Notes under the pieces: generated by a model
The model's database searches: none
What the model was told of the DNA's origin: nothing
The model's input: the letters and a program-made list of their open reading frames with translations, nothing else
DNA from: Clostridia bacterium
GTDB taxonomy: Bacteria > Bacillota > Clostridia > Oscillospirales > Acutalibacteraceae
DNA length: 33,252 bases
NCBI GenBank assembly: GCA_017462405.1
Contig: JAFTRF010000300.1
Coordinates: 1-33,252, forward strand
Direction of reading: 5' to 3'
Part shown: in pieces, positions 1 through 7,270 of the stretch
How the letters are laid out: every line of letters begins with the position of its first letter
How positions within the stretch are numbered: the first letter of the stretch is position 1
Position numbers and translations under genes: made by a program

Positions 1-740
1 TCCTTCAGCCGGCGGGCAGTTTTTGCGACATTGCCGAACAGCCCCGACGGATCGAGGTCATCCAGACACAGCGTGATCCAGCACTCCTGCGCCTGCGCTG
101 TCACCTGTTCGAGCACTTCAAATTCCTGCGCCGTAAAGCCCTTGAACGCATCGAGGATCACCGTCCGGCCCCGGAAAAAGTCGTGACGGGTCAGCTGCTG
201 CGCCAACCGGGTCAGGTCATCCAGCGGGTCGGTAAACTGCGTAGCCACCAGCGCGTCGTAGGTACCCAGAATCAGCCCCAGTTCCTTCATTTTCAGCTGC
301 AGCGTGCCGCTTGTCCGTCCGGCGGCCTCCGCCAGTTTGTCCGGCGACACCGCGCCCATTTTGCACGCGGAGGACATCGACAGCAGCATTTCGATGAATT
401 CGCTGCTGTCCGCCGCCCGACGGTACAGTTCCAGCCGGTCCTTGACCTGCTCCATCGCCATGCTCATGAACAGCGCACGGCCGGTGTCGTCCAGCCGCCG
501 CCCGGCAAAGCCGCCGTATTCGCGCCCGACCCGGTCGCACAGACGGGTGAAGCTCAGTACCTCCGCCCGGCGCACGTCCTTGGGGCCCAGCCGGTGCAGC
601 AGATCCCGCTCGCACTCAAACGAGCCCTGTTCCGGCACCAGTACCATGACCTCGCCGCCGTTTTGGACGATTTCACAGGCCAATGTACGGGCATATTCGG
701 TTTTGCCGCTTCCGGCACGGCCGAAAATCAAATGTAGCAT
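1..740 (-). CDS. addB: ATP-dependent helicase/nuclease subunit B, AddB (3' part cut by window edge)
   Basis: This is the N-terminal 246 residues of an AddB-like protein; the frame is open to base 1, so the C-terminal nuclease and iron-sulfur part lies outside the window. AddB works with AddA to process double-strand breaks for recombination. Residues 6-13 read GRAGSGKT, the Walker A form usual in AddB, followed near residue 37 by VPEQGSFECER, close to the AddB consensus VPEQYSFETER, and by a helicase-like ILDAFKGFTAQE stretch. The ATG at 740 is preferred because AAGGAG stands 9 bases upstream; the ATG at 747 is out of frame and too close. addA would be expected next, off the left edge. Identification rests on motifs, not a search. 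Confidence 0.88.
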   Translation of the reverse strand, partial: MLHLIFGRAGSGKTEYARTLACEIVQNGGEVMVLVPEQGSFECERDLLHRLGPKDVRRAEVLSFTRLCDRVGREYGGFAGRRLDDTGRALFMSMAMEQVKDRLELYRRAADSSEFIEMLLSMSSACKMGAVSPDKLAEAAGRTSGTLQLKMKELGLILGTYDALVATQFTDPLDDLTRLAQQLTRHDFFRGRTVILDAFKGFTAQEFEVLEQVTAQAQECWITLCLDDLDPSGLFGNVAKTARRLK

Positions 741-775
741 ACGGCATTACTCCTTGTATTTATAATATTTTTGAA

Positions 776-802
776 CGGTGGACTTTTCCCCATTTTCCAC
801 CG
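776..802. other. Inverted repeat in the addB leader
   Basis: Seven-base arms cggtgga (776-782) and tccaccg (796-802) flank a 13-base loop in the untranslated leader of addB. The 9-mer ATTTTCCAC occurs inside it (792-800) and again at 870-878. It could be a leader hairpin or an operator; nothing decides between them. Apart from this and the promoter, 741-1019 holds no convincing gene. Confidence 0.3.
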
Positions 803-938
803 AGTTTTCAACCATTTGTATAATGTCGCCGTAAAAGTGCGCTGTTTTTTCTTGTCTTTGCAAGGTTGGATTTTCCACTTTTCTTCGTTGGATTGTGGAG
901 AATCCGGCGTTGTTTTTTTACGGCGCATCCTGCTTTTT

Positions 939-967
939 ATTATAGCAGAATCGTCAACACATTTCCA
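939..967 (-). promoter_or_regulatory. Putative addB promoter
   Basis: On the minus strand TATAAT (939-944) is preceded by TGC, an extended -10. A weak -35 (TGGAAA) stands 17 bases further upstream. Transcription would start near 932, about 190 bases before addB. Confidence 0.5.
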
Positions 968-974
968 CCGGAAA

Positions 975-1004
975 AAGAAAAAGCACCGGATGTGCCGGTG
1001 CTTT
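975..1004 (-). terminator. Terminator of the alpha/beta hydrolase gene
   Basis: Ten-base perfect stem (980-989 with 995-1004, loop 5) followed on the minus strand by a T-rich tract at 971-980. It lies just after the stop at 1020 and abuts the addB promoter. Confidence 0.85.
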
Positions 1005-1019
1005 GGGGAAAATACGTTT

Positions 1020-1877
1020 TTATTTCCCGATGGTCTTGTTGAACAAAAACGCTACGGCATGGTCGATCCACTCCGCCGGGTAATACGGCTGGTTCGCCGG
1101 GTATGCGTCGGATGTCACGTGATTTGCCAGACACAGTCCGTGACCGCCTTGCGGATAAATATGTACCTCGCAGGGGATCTTGTGGTCGGCCATCGTCTTG
1201 GCAAACAGCAGCGGACCCTGTACCGGAACCGACGGATCGCTGAACGTGTGCCAGATGAACGCAGGCGGCGTGTGGGCACCGATCTGATTTTCCAGCGACA
1301 GCATCTCCAGCATTTCCTCGGTCATGTTCTTGTCGCCCAGCAGTGCCGCATAGGAGCCGCGGTGATAAGGCCGCTTGCTGGTCAGCACCGCATAGCACAG
1401 GAAAAATTTATCGGGGCGATACTTCGTCCGGTCACCGGGCAGATACGGGTCCATCACGCTGTGGTTCCACATGGTTCCGGTGCAGCCGCACAGATGTCCG
1501 CCGGCAGAAAAGCCCAGCGTGGCGATATTCTCCGGGTCAATGCCCAGCTCGGCGGCATGGTCGCGGAGATAGCCCACCGCCAGCAGGCCCTCGGCCAATG
1601 CCTGTGGCCAGCGCACCATTTTTTCGGTGCATTTGTGCTTGGTGCTGTACCATACGACCGCCGCCACAGCGCCCTCCGCCACAAATTTCAGCGCGATGGG
1701 TTCGGCTTCGCCGTCGTAGGTGATGCAGTAGGCACCGCCGGGGAAAATCACCACCGCCGGGCGGTTTTTGTTGATGTGCAGGTCCAGCCCGTTGGAGGGC
1801 GCATAGACCGTCATATACGCATCGTAGTCGCCTTTGCCGGTGGTTTCCACCTGCAGCGGAATGTCAAAGCATTTCAT
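1020..1877 (-). CDS. Alpha/beta hydrolase, esterase/acetylxylan-esterase-like
   Basis: A 285-aa alpha/beta-hydrolase of the small carbohydrate-esterase-like group (often annotated BD-FAE or endo-1,4-beta-xylanase-like). Visible are the oxyanion-hole segment VIFPGGAY near residue 44, the nucleophile elbow GFSAGGH, an acid-loop Asp in FSDPSVPV, and a terminal His in PQGGHGL, so the catalytic triad looks complete. No signal peptide is seen, so it is probably cytoplasmic and may remove acyl groups from imported sugars; the substrate is not known. I start at the ATG at 1877 (AAAGGAG 11 bases upstream) because the longer frame would run through the asnS terminator. It stands alone between two terminators, 75 bp after asnS. 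Confidence 0.85.
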   Translation of the reverse strand: MKCFDIPLQVETTGKGDYDAYMTVYAPSNGLDLHINKNRPAVVIFPGGAYCITYDGEAEPIALKFVAEGAVAAVVWYSTKHKCTEKMVRWPQALAEGLLAVGYLRDHAAELGIDPENIATLGFSAGGHLCGCTGTMWNHSVMDPYLPGDRTKYRPDKFFLCYAVLTSKRPYHRGSYAALLGDKNMTEEMLEMLSLENQIGAHTPPAFIWHTFSDPSVPVQGPLLFAKTMADHKIPCEVHIYPQGGHGLCLANHVTSDAYPANQPYYPAEWIDHAVAFLFNKTIGK

Positions 1878-1902
1878 GTTATCGTGCGCTCCTTTCATAA
1901 AT

Positions 1903-1936
1903 ACAAAAGCCCCGCCGCAGGGGAATACGGCAGGGC
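1903..1936 (-). terminator. asnS terminator
   Basis: Nine-base stem (1909-1917 with 1928-1936, one G-U pair), then TTTT on the minus strand, 16 bases past the asnS stop. Confidence 0.8.
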
Positions 1937-1952
1937 ATACGATCAAAAACAA

Positions 1953-3344
1953 TCAGAATTCGCAGTTGGAGGGGGTGCGGGGGAACGGAACCACGTCACG
2001 GATGTTGTCCACGCCGGTCAGGAAGATCAGCAGGCGCTCGAAGCCCATACCGAAACCGGAGTGTACGCAGCCGCCGTACTTCCGCAGATCCAGATACCAG
2101 CCCAGACCGTCCTTGCCGGTGGGGATGTGCATCTCGTCCATACGGGCCTTCAGCACGTCGTAGCGCTCTTCACGCTGGCTGCCGCCCATCAGCTCACCGG
2201 AGCCCTGTACCAGCAGGTCCACAGCCGCCACGGTCTTGCCGTCTTCGTTGCGGCGCATATAGAACGACTTGATGTCCTTGGGCCAGTTGTACACAAAGCA
2301 GGGGGACTTGAAGTATTCCTCGGTGAGGTACTTCTCGTGCTCCTTGGCGGTATCTTCGCCGTACTTCGGCTCGTTGTCGAACTTCTTCTTGGCATGGCGC
2401 TCACGCAGGATGGTAATGGCCTCCTCGTGGGATACGCGGGCGATCTTGCTGTTCACCAGTGCCTCCAGCTTGCTGCGCAGGGGCGTCTTGGTGTACTGCT
2501 CCAGGAATGCCAGTTCTTCGGCACCCTTTTCCATCACGTCGCGGACGATATACTTCAGGAAATCTTCTTCCACATCCATCAGCTGATGCAGGTCGCAGAA
2601 TGCGATCTCCGGCTCAATCATCCAGAACTCGGCAGCGTGGGTCTTGGTGTTGGAATTTTCTGCACGGAAAGTCGGGCCAAAGGTGTACACCCGCTTGAAG
2701 CCCATGGCGTAAATTTCGGCTTCCAGCTGACCGGTCACGGCCAGACAGGTCTTCTTGCCGAAAAAGTCACGGCTGTAATCCACCTTGCCGCTGATTTTCT
2801 CCACATCCAGCGTAGTGACCTGGAAGGTCTGACCGGCACCCTCGGCGTCGTTGCCGGTAATCAGGGGCGTGTGTACATACACATAGCCGCGGCTCTGGAA
2901 ATAATCGTGGATGGCCGCCGCCGCCAGATTGCGGATGCGGAACACCGACTGGAACAGCTTGGTACGCGGACGCAGGTATGCGATTTCACGCAGATACTCC
3001 AGCGAATGCTTCTTGGGCTGCAGGGGGTAATCCTCGGTGGAAGCGCCCTCCAGCACCAGCTCCGTTGCCTTCAGCTCGTACGCCTGATTCTTGCCCTGCG
3101 ACTTGACCAGCGTACCGGTCACGCGGATGGCCGAGCCGATGAACCACTTCTGCACTTCTTCAAAATTGGGCAGGTCATTTTCATATACGATCTGCAGGTC
3201 CCGCAGCATCGTGCCGTCGTAAAAATTGATGAAGCCGAAGCTCTTCTGACGGCGGTGATTCCGCACCCAGCCCTGCAGCGTGATCTGCTGGTCCAGGAAC
3301 TGCTCCGGTGCGGCGAATACGTCTTTCAAATCCAAAATGGTCAT
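1953..3344 (-). CDS. asnS: Asparagine--tRNA ligase
   Basis: A 463-aa class IIb aminoacyl-tRNA synthetase that charges tRNA-Asn. The N-terminal OB-fold anticodon-binding domain (roughly residues 1-100) includes LQGWVRNHRRQKSFGFINFYDG. The catalytic core has motif 2 (FRAENSNTKTHAAEFWMIEPE), where the EF-to-MIE context and lack of an Asp-type insertion favour Asn over Asp, and motif 3 at the C-terminus (GFGMGFERLLIFLTG). The protein ends in RTPSNCEF, close to the usual AsnRS ending. The ATG at 3344 has AAAGGAAG upstream. It is divergent from fba and has its own promoter. I see no T-box in the short leader. Confidence 0.97.
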   Translation of the reverse strand: MTILDLKDVFAAPEQFLDQQITLQGWVRNHRRQKSFGFINFYDGTMLRDLQIVYENDLPNFEEVQKWFIGSAIRVTGTLVKSQGKNQAYELKATELVLEGASTEDYPLQPKKHSLEYLREIAYLRPRTKLFQSVFRIRNLAAAAIHDYFQSRGYVYVHTPLITGNDAEGAGQTFQVTTLDVEKISGKVDYSRDFFGKKTCLAVTGQLEAEIYAMGFKRVYTFGPTFRAENSNTKTHAAEFWMIEPEIAFCDLHQLMDVEEDFLKYIVRDVMEKGAEELAFLEQYTKTPLRSKLEALVNSKIARVSHEEAITILRERHAKKKFDNEPKYGEDTAKEHEKYLTEEYFKSPCFVYNWPKDIKSFYMRRNEDGKTVAAVDLLVQGSGELMGGSQREERYDVLKARMDEMHIPTGKDGLGWYLDLRKYGGCVHSGFGMGFERLLIFLTGVDNIRDVVPFPRTPSNCEF

Positions 3345-3388
3345 ATGATGCGCTTCCTTTCTGCTGAAGCTAAAAAGTCTCTTTTATT

Positions 3389-3417
3389 AGTTTACCAAGT
3401 TGCACCCCTAAAGTCAA
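3389..3417 (-). promoter_or_regulatory. asnS promoter
   Basis: TTGACT (3412-3417) and TAAACT (3389-3394) on the minus strand with a 17-base spacer, 45 bases upstream of the asnS start. Confidence 0.8.
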
Positions 3418-3477
3418 GCAAAAAGCCTTTTCTGCATCAAAAAAACGATTCCCCGGCAAAAGTATGGGCTCCTGCTC

Positions 3478-3506
3478 TTGATTTTTGCGCCCGTATCCGT
3501 TACAAT
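3478..3506 (+). promoter_or_regulatory. fba promoter
   Basis: TTGATT (3478-3483) and TACAAT (3501-3506) with a 17-base spacer, 61 bases upstream of the fba start. It is back to back with the asnS promoter. Confidence 0.85.
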
Positions 3507-3567
3507 AGAGATAAGTGCGAAGGTATATCCGATGCCAAGGCAAAAAAATACATGGAGGTATGGAATC

Positions 3568-4431
3568 ATGTTAGTATCTGCAAAAGAAATGCTCACCAAG
3601 GCCAAGGCCGGCCACTATGCGGTGGGTCAGTTCAACATCAACAATCTGGAGTGGACCAAGGCCATTCTGCAGACCGCTCAGGAGTGCAACTCCCCGGTCA
3701 TCCTCGGTGTGTCTGAGGGCGCAGGCAAGTACATGTGCGGCTTCAAGACCGTTGCCGCTATGGTCAAGGCCATGGTCGAGAATCTGAAGATCACCGTGCC
3801 GGTGGCTCTGCATCTGGACCACGGCAGCTATGAAGGTGCCAAGGCCTGCATCGAGGCTGGCTTCTCCTCCATCATGTTCGACGGCTCTCACTATGCCATC
3901 GATGAAAACGTTGCCAAGACCACTGAGCTGGTTGCCATCTGCGAAGAAAAGGGCATCTCCATCGAGGCTGAGGTTGGTGCCATCGGCGGCGAGGAAGACG
4001 GCGTTGTGGGTGCCGGCGAGTGCGCTGATCCCAACGAGTGCAAGATGATCGCCGATCTGGGCGTGACCATGCTGGCTGCCGGCATCGGCAACATCCACGG
4101 CAAGTATCCGGCAAACTGGGCTGGCCTGTCCTTCGAGACGCTGGCTGCAGTGCAGGAGAAGACCGGCGCAATGCCGCTGGTGCTGCACGGCGGTACCGGT
4201 ATCCCCGCCGAGCAGATCAAGAAGGCCATCGATCTGGGCGTGTCCAAGATCAACGTGAACACCGAGTGCCAGCTGGCTTTCGCCGCTGCTACCCGCGCAT
4301 ACGTTGAGGCCGGCAAGGACCTGAAGGGCAAGGGCTTCGACCCCCGCAAGCTGCTGGCTCCCGGTGTGGAAGCCATCAAGGCAACCGTAAAGGAAAAGAT
4401 GGAACTGTTCGGTTCCGTCAACAAGGCTTGA
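3568..4431 (+). CDS. fba: Class II fructose-bisphosphate aldolase
   Basis: A 287-aa zinc-dependent aldolase that cleaves fructose 1,6-bisphosphate to DHAP and glyceraldehyde 3-phosphate. HLDHG at residues 82-86 carries the catalytic Asp (D84) and a zinc His (H85). EAEVGAIGG, GNIHGKYP and LVLHGGTGIP supply further metal and phosphate contacts, and INVNTE is the C-terminal phosphate-binding strand. Length is normal for the family. The start at 3568 is set by GGAGG at 3554-3558; the frame is open further upstream but that would cross the promoter. Codon use is strongly biased (CTG, GGC, AAG), as expected for a highly expressed glycolytic gene. Single-gene unit with its own promoter and terminator. 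Confidence 0.97.
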   Translation: MLVSAKEMLTKAKAGHYAVGQFNINNLEWTKAILQTAQECNSPVILGVSEGAGKYMCGFKTVAAMVKAMVENLKITVPVALHLDHGSYEGAKACIEAGFSSIMFDGSHYAIDENVAKTTELVAICEEKGISIEAEVGAIGGEEDGVVGAGECADPNECKMIADLGVTMLAAGIGNIHGKYPANWAGLSFETLAAVQEKTGAMPLVLHGGTGIPAEQIKKAIDLGVSKINVNTECQLAFAAATRAYVEAGKDLKGKGFDPRKLLAPGVEAIKATVKEKMELFGSVNKA

Positions 4432-4446
4432 TCGCTGATTTTTTCG

Positions 4447-4476
4447 GCGGCTCCGCTTCGGCGGGGCCGCTTTTTT
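4447..4476 (+). terminator. fba terminator
   Basis: Ten-base GC-rich stem (4447-4456 with 4461-4470, one G-U) with a TTCG tetraloop and six T residues. Confidence 0.93.
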
Positions 4477-4480
4477 GTGC

Positions 4481-4517
4481 AAAAAAATGCTGTGCACCCG
4501 TTGGAACGGAGCACAGC
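4481..4517 (-). terminator. Terminator of the LytTR-DUF3021 operon
   Basis: Seven-base stem (4489-4495 with 4511-4517) with an additional inner pairing, followed on the minus strand by seven T residues (4481-4487). It is convergent with the fba terminator. The 80 bases between it and the DUF3021 stop hold nothing else I can name. Confidence 0.8.
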
Positions 4518-4598
4518 GTCTTCCCGTTTTTCGCCTGTGCGGCGGGCAGTTCCTTTTTGTGCCGATATCCTGTGTATCTTCGTCTGACCGTATCGTCC

Positions 4599-5021
4599 TT
4601 ACTTCTTTTTCAGTTGCGCGTTCAGTTTCGCCGTGGAACGGCGGATCATCAGATAAATGATGCCCCAGATGATTGCATAGGCAGTAATGAAAATCGCCGT
4701 AAAAACTGCAACGGCGATCCACTGAGAAGCCAGCCAGCCATTGACCAGATAGGTCAGGATATACGCCGCATACAGCACCAGTCCATGAATCAAAATAGCC
4801 CAGCACAGCGGCAGCCGCTCGATCTGATAGATCACACCGATGCCGCCGGCCAGAAAGGCCAGCACCGTAACGGTCAGGATGCCCTTGCAGACCGCACCGG
4901 GCGAAAGCGTATCCGCCACGCCCGTGGCCCCCAGCACACCGTAAATGATGGCCAGCACCACCGGCCCGCCGGACGCTGTCAGCAATCCGCGCATGATGAA
5001 ATTTTTGATGTGTTCTTTCAT
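4599..5021 (-). CDS. DUF3021 membrane protein, probable partner of the LytTR regulator
   Basis: A 140-aa integral membrane protein with four hydrophobic segments (about residues 17-35, 46-64, 73-93, 101-126) and a basic C-terminus ending in KLNAQLKKK. Length, four-helix layout and position next to a LytTR gene match the DUF3021 family. In streptococcal LytTR regulatory systems small membrane proteins encoded beside the regulator hold it inactive; that role here is inferred from arrangement. Its start ATG overlaps the regulator's stop by 4 bases (ATGA), so the two are translationally coupled. Confidence 0.85.
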   Translation of the reverse strand: MKEHIKNFIMRGLLTASGGPVVLAIIYGVLGATGVADTLSPGAVCKGILTVTVLAFLAGGIGVIYQIERLPLCWAILIHGLVLYAAYILTYLVNGWLASQWIAVAVFTAIFITAYAIIWGIIYLMIRRSTAKLNAQLKKK

Positions 5022-5461
5022 TTTGCATCAAACCTCCTCCGGATCTCGGCAAAGCACCGCCGGGACACATACTCCGTATAGCCGCACTTGAATACCGCAT
5101 TCACGCCACCGGAATACGTTGCCGCAAAACGCTCGATCCGACGCTCGTTGGCCAGCGCGGACTTGTTGATGCGGATAAAGTATGCAGGCAGCATTTTCTC
5201 CAGTTCATACAGCCGCTGCTTCAGCCGCAGCTGCGCGCCGGTGGTGTCGATGGCATACGTCCTGCCGTCAATGGTGACGATGCACTCGATCCGGGTCAGC
5301 GGCAACGGCACGGTGTCGTCCTCGGTATATGCGATGATTTTGTCTGCACCAGTGTACTGCATCACCAGCGTCTCGATTTTGTCCGTCAGCACCGAGCGTT
5401 CATGCACTGTTGCCACGATTTCTTCTTCTTTGTCCCGGTCAATACACAGCCGGAATTTCAT
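5018..5461 (-). CDS. LytTR-family DNA-binding transcriptional regulator
   Basis: A 147-aa protein with a C-terminal LytTR domain (about residues 50-145) and no receiver domain. Typical LytTR features are the strand pair IDGRTYAIDTTGAQLRLKQ, the helix LYELEKMLPAYFIRINKSALANERRI and the final strand near residue 125. These proteins bind direct repeats with a 12-13 bp spacer, and such a site lies upstream of its promoter (5679-5708). The ATG at 5461 is chosen because GGAGG stands 8 bases upstream; the longer frame start has no good site. It is co-transcribed with the DUF3021 gene. Probably autoregulated and also controlling the divergent gene at 5806. Confidence 0.92.
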   Translation of the reverse strand: MKFRLCIDRDKEEEIVATVHERSVLTDKIETLVMQYTGADKIIAYTEDDTVPLPLTRIECIVTIDGRTYAIDTTGAQLRLKQRLYELEKMLPAYFIRINKSALANERRIERFAATYSGGVNAVFKCGYTEYVSRRCFAEIRRRFDAK

Positions 5462-5518
5462 GACTTCGCCCTCCTGTCGCAATGTGGTCATCTTAAGGCT
5501 GAGCGATACCGCCAGCTT

Positions 5519-5561
5519 CTAACCTCTTCCGGCTCGCCGCAGGCGAGTCGGAAGAGGTTAG
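5519..5561. repeat. Long hairpin and repeat copy in the LytTR leader
   Basis: A 20-bp inverted repeat (5519-5538 with 5542-5561, one G-U, 3-base loop) lies in the untranslated leader of the LytTR operon. It has no T-tract, so it is not an ordinary terminator. Just beyond it, 5582-5597 is a 16-mer (cttaagttgacagcat) that recurs at 10414-10429, linking this stretch to the palindromic repeat region there. Confidence 0.75.
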
Positions 5562-5640
5562 AGACTGCGGCTGCACAGTTACTTAAGTTGACAGCATCGC
5601 CCCCTGCTCAAAATACGCATAATTGATTTTCTGTGTTTAC

Positions 5641-5646
5641 AGTATA
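5641..5646 (-). promoter_or_regulatory. -10 element of the LytTR operon
   Basis: On the minus strand TATACT preceded by TGC (extended -10). No good -35 is present at 17 bases, which fits a promoter that needs an activator; the LytTR site is centred about 60 bases upstream of the expected start. Confidence 0.6.
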
Positions 5647-5678
5647 GCACAGAAAAACACCCAAGGGAAGCACCGCGC

Positions 5679-5708
5679 TTCAACGGTCATTTTCCGGCAA
5701 TAAACGGT
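5679..5708. promoter_or_regulatory. LytTR operator (two direct repeats)
   Basis: Read on the minus strand, ACCGTTTAT (5700-5708) and ACCGTTGAA (5679-5687) are separated by 12 bases. The known LytTR half-site is [TA][AC][CA]GTTN[AG][TG]; the first matches 9/9 and the second 8/9. Around them a longer core, acggtcatttt on the plus strand, is repeated with a 21-bp period, two helical turns. The site lies between the divergent promoters of the LytTR operon and the gene at 5806. Confidence 0.82.
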
Positions 5709-5737
5709 CATTTTGCAGAAAAATTAAGATCGATAAC

Positions 5738-5766
5738 TTGACTTATCCTTTAAGATATGCTATAAT
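5738..5766 (+). promoter_or_regulatory. Promoter of the membrane TPR/NPCBM-like gene
   Basis: TTGACT (5738-5743), 17-base spacer, TATAAT (5761-5766) with extended TGC. Near consensus, 30 bases from the LytTR operator. Confidence 0.9.
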
Positions 5767-5805
5767 TATCGTAAAAGATAATTCATTCCGAAGGAGCGTG
5801 ATTTT

Positions 5806-7221
5806 ATGTTTCGTTCTGCTCACACACCGGGCTCTGCCCCACATACAGCTCATTCCCTTCGGCGGAAGTGCATCTGGATATCCGTAGCCGCGGTGGTACT
5901 GTTCTGCGCTGTCCTGCTGGTACGGAAATATGTGCAGCTGAACCGGGACGTGCCGTCTATTGTGTACGGAAGCTTCAATACCGCACAGGTCACGGAATGG
6001 TACGAGCAGTGGGTCGCCCACGATCCCATTGCCAACCGTATTGTTGCCGTCCATGCAGAAATTGCGCTGGAAGCCCAGCAAGCGGCCATTCTGGATGATA
6101 TCAACGGCCACTACAAGTACTTCCGGCAAATTGCCTTTTATGCCGGGTGCGGCGGGTCCCTGCAAAAGATGGTGTCCCGTCATGTGGCAGACACCGTGGA
6201 TGAGTTGTATGCACGGAGCAATCCGGCCACCGGAGAATACCATGAGGATGGTTTTGTTCTGCTGAAGGAATTTCAGAAATATCCGCTGACTCCGGATGCA
6301 CAGCGCAAGGTCGCATCCGCACTGGAAGAATTTTCGCTGGACCGCACCTACGACCGCAGTGTGCGGTTCTACGGGCAAGGCGATCTGGACGGCGCACTGG
6401 ATGAATTGCGTCCGCTGCTGGAAAAAGTGCCGGATTACCGGGATGCCGCTGAACTGTTTCCGAAGTGGCAGGCGGAATATCTGGAACAAGTACGTGCGGA
6501 TATTACGGATGCCTTATCCCGGCAAAAATACAACTACGCCACGTCTACCTTGTATTTTGCAACGGCCCGGCTGCACGACGCTCCCGGATTCCCGGAATTT
6601 GCACAGCAGGTATTGGCCGAATACCGTGCCTATGTGGAACCCATCATCGAACCGCTGCTTCGGCAAAGCCTTGCCCGCGAAGGCTACCGCGGGTCATTTG
6701 CACTGTCTACCTCCATATCTCATGCCGCACTGGTTGCACCGGAAGATGCTTTCTTCGCAAAATGGAATCAGCTGATCCGCAAAAGCAGATACGCCGTCCC
6801 GCGGCTCGTGATCACACGTTCACCGGAAATTCTCGCCACGCACGCAACGCCGGGCACTTTCCGGGACAACTGCGGCAATACGTATGACACATTGAACCTG
6901 TACAGAACGTCGGGCAGCGGACAGCTGTATACAAAGGTGGATTTTAATACCGATCGTCTGTACGGTACCATCGCCGTAGCAGAAGGCAGCGGCAATGGCA
7001 CCGCCCTTGTCGAAGTGCTTCGCAACAATGAAGTTTTGTATCGTCAGACACTTCATGCATCTTCTCCGCCATCTCCACTGGATGTGGAAGTATATCTCCA
7101 GACAAACGGCTCCTTCAATGTCACCATCCGCATCACCCAGACCGGCAGTGAACCGCTATCTTTGCTGCTGCATGATATGTATTTCACCGAAACCGACCGA
7201 AACTCCTGTATTATACAATAA
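5806..7221 (+). CDS. Membrane-anchored protein with TPR-like and NPCBM-like parts, function unknown
   Basis: A 471-aa protein. Residues 22-41 form one membrane helix after a basic N-terminus, so the rest is probably extracytoplasmic. The middle is helical; residues about 190-225 (GDLDGALDELRPLLEKVPDYRDAAEL, in part) look like a TPR-type repeat. The C-terminal ~120 residues (after DNCGNTYDTLNLY) are beta-rich and resemble the NPCBM carbohydrate-binding fold, an inference from pattern. No catalytic motif is visible. AAGGAG at 5791-5796 is 9 bases before the ATG. It is divergent from the LytTR-DUF3021 pair and shares its operator region, so it is the best candidate target of that regulator. Confidence 0.8.
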   Translation: MFRSAHTPGSAPHTAHSLRRKCIWISVAAVVLFCAVLLVRKYVQLNRDVPSIVYGSFNTAQVTEWYEQWVAHDPIANRIVAVHAEIALEAQQAAILDDINGHYKYFRQIAFYAGCGGSLQKMVSRHVADTVDELYARSNPATGEYHEDGFVLLKEFQKYPLTPDAQRKVASALEEFSLDRTYDRSVRFYGQGDLDGALDELRPLLEKVPDYRDAAELFPKWQAEYLEQVRADITDALSRQKYNYATSTLYFATARLHDAPGFPEFAQQVLAEYRAYVEPIIEPLLRQSLAREGYRGSFALSTSISHAALVAPEDAFFAKWNQLIRKSRYAVPRLVITRSPEILATHATPGTFRDNCGNTYDTLNLYRTSGSGQLYTKVDFNTDRLYGTIAVAEGSGNGTALVEVLRNNEVLYRQTLHASSPPSPLDVEVYLQTNGSFNVTIRITQTGSEPLSLLLHDMYFTETDRNSCIIQ

Positions 7222-7232
7222 TATCGTACAAA

Positions 7233-7266
7233 AAAACGGGTCTGCCGCCATCGGACAGACCCGTTT
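7233..7266. terminator. Bidirectional terminator
   Basis: Twelve-base perfect stem (7233-7244 with 7255-7266) with T-tracts on both strands, between the convergent genes at 5806 and 7271. Confidence 0.93.
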
Positions 7267-7270
7267 TACA

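Noticed and set aside
728-928. 66-aa minus-strand frame ahead of addB
   Set aside because: It overlaps the addB start, has a poor ribosome site at the very start of the transcript, and a low-complexity Lys-rich product.
3345-3567. T-box or other riboswitch before asnS
   Set aside because: The promoter is only 45 bases from the start codon, leaving no room for a T-box leader.
771-3716. 981-aa open frame on the plus strand
   Set aside because: It is antisense to asnS and the hydrolase, crosses two terminators and two promoters, and its protein is rich in His/Gln/Arg as antisense frames of GC-rich genes usually are.
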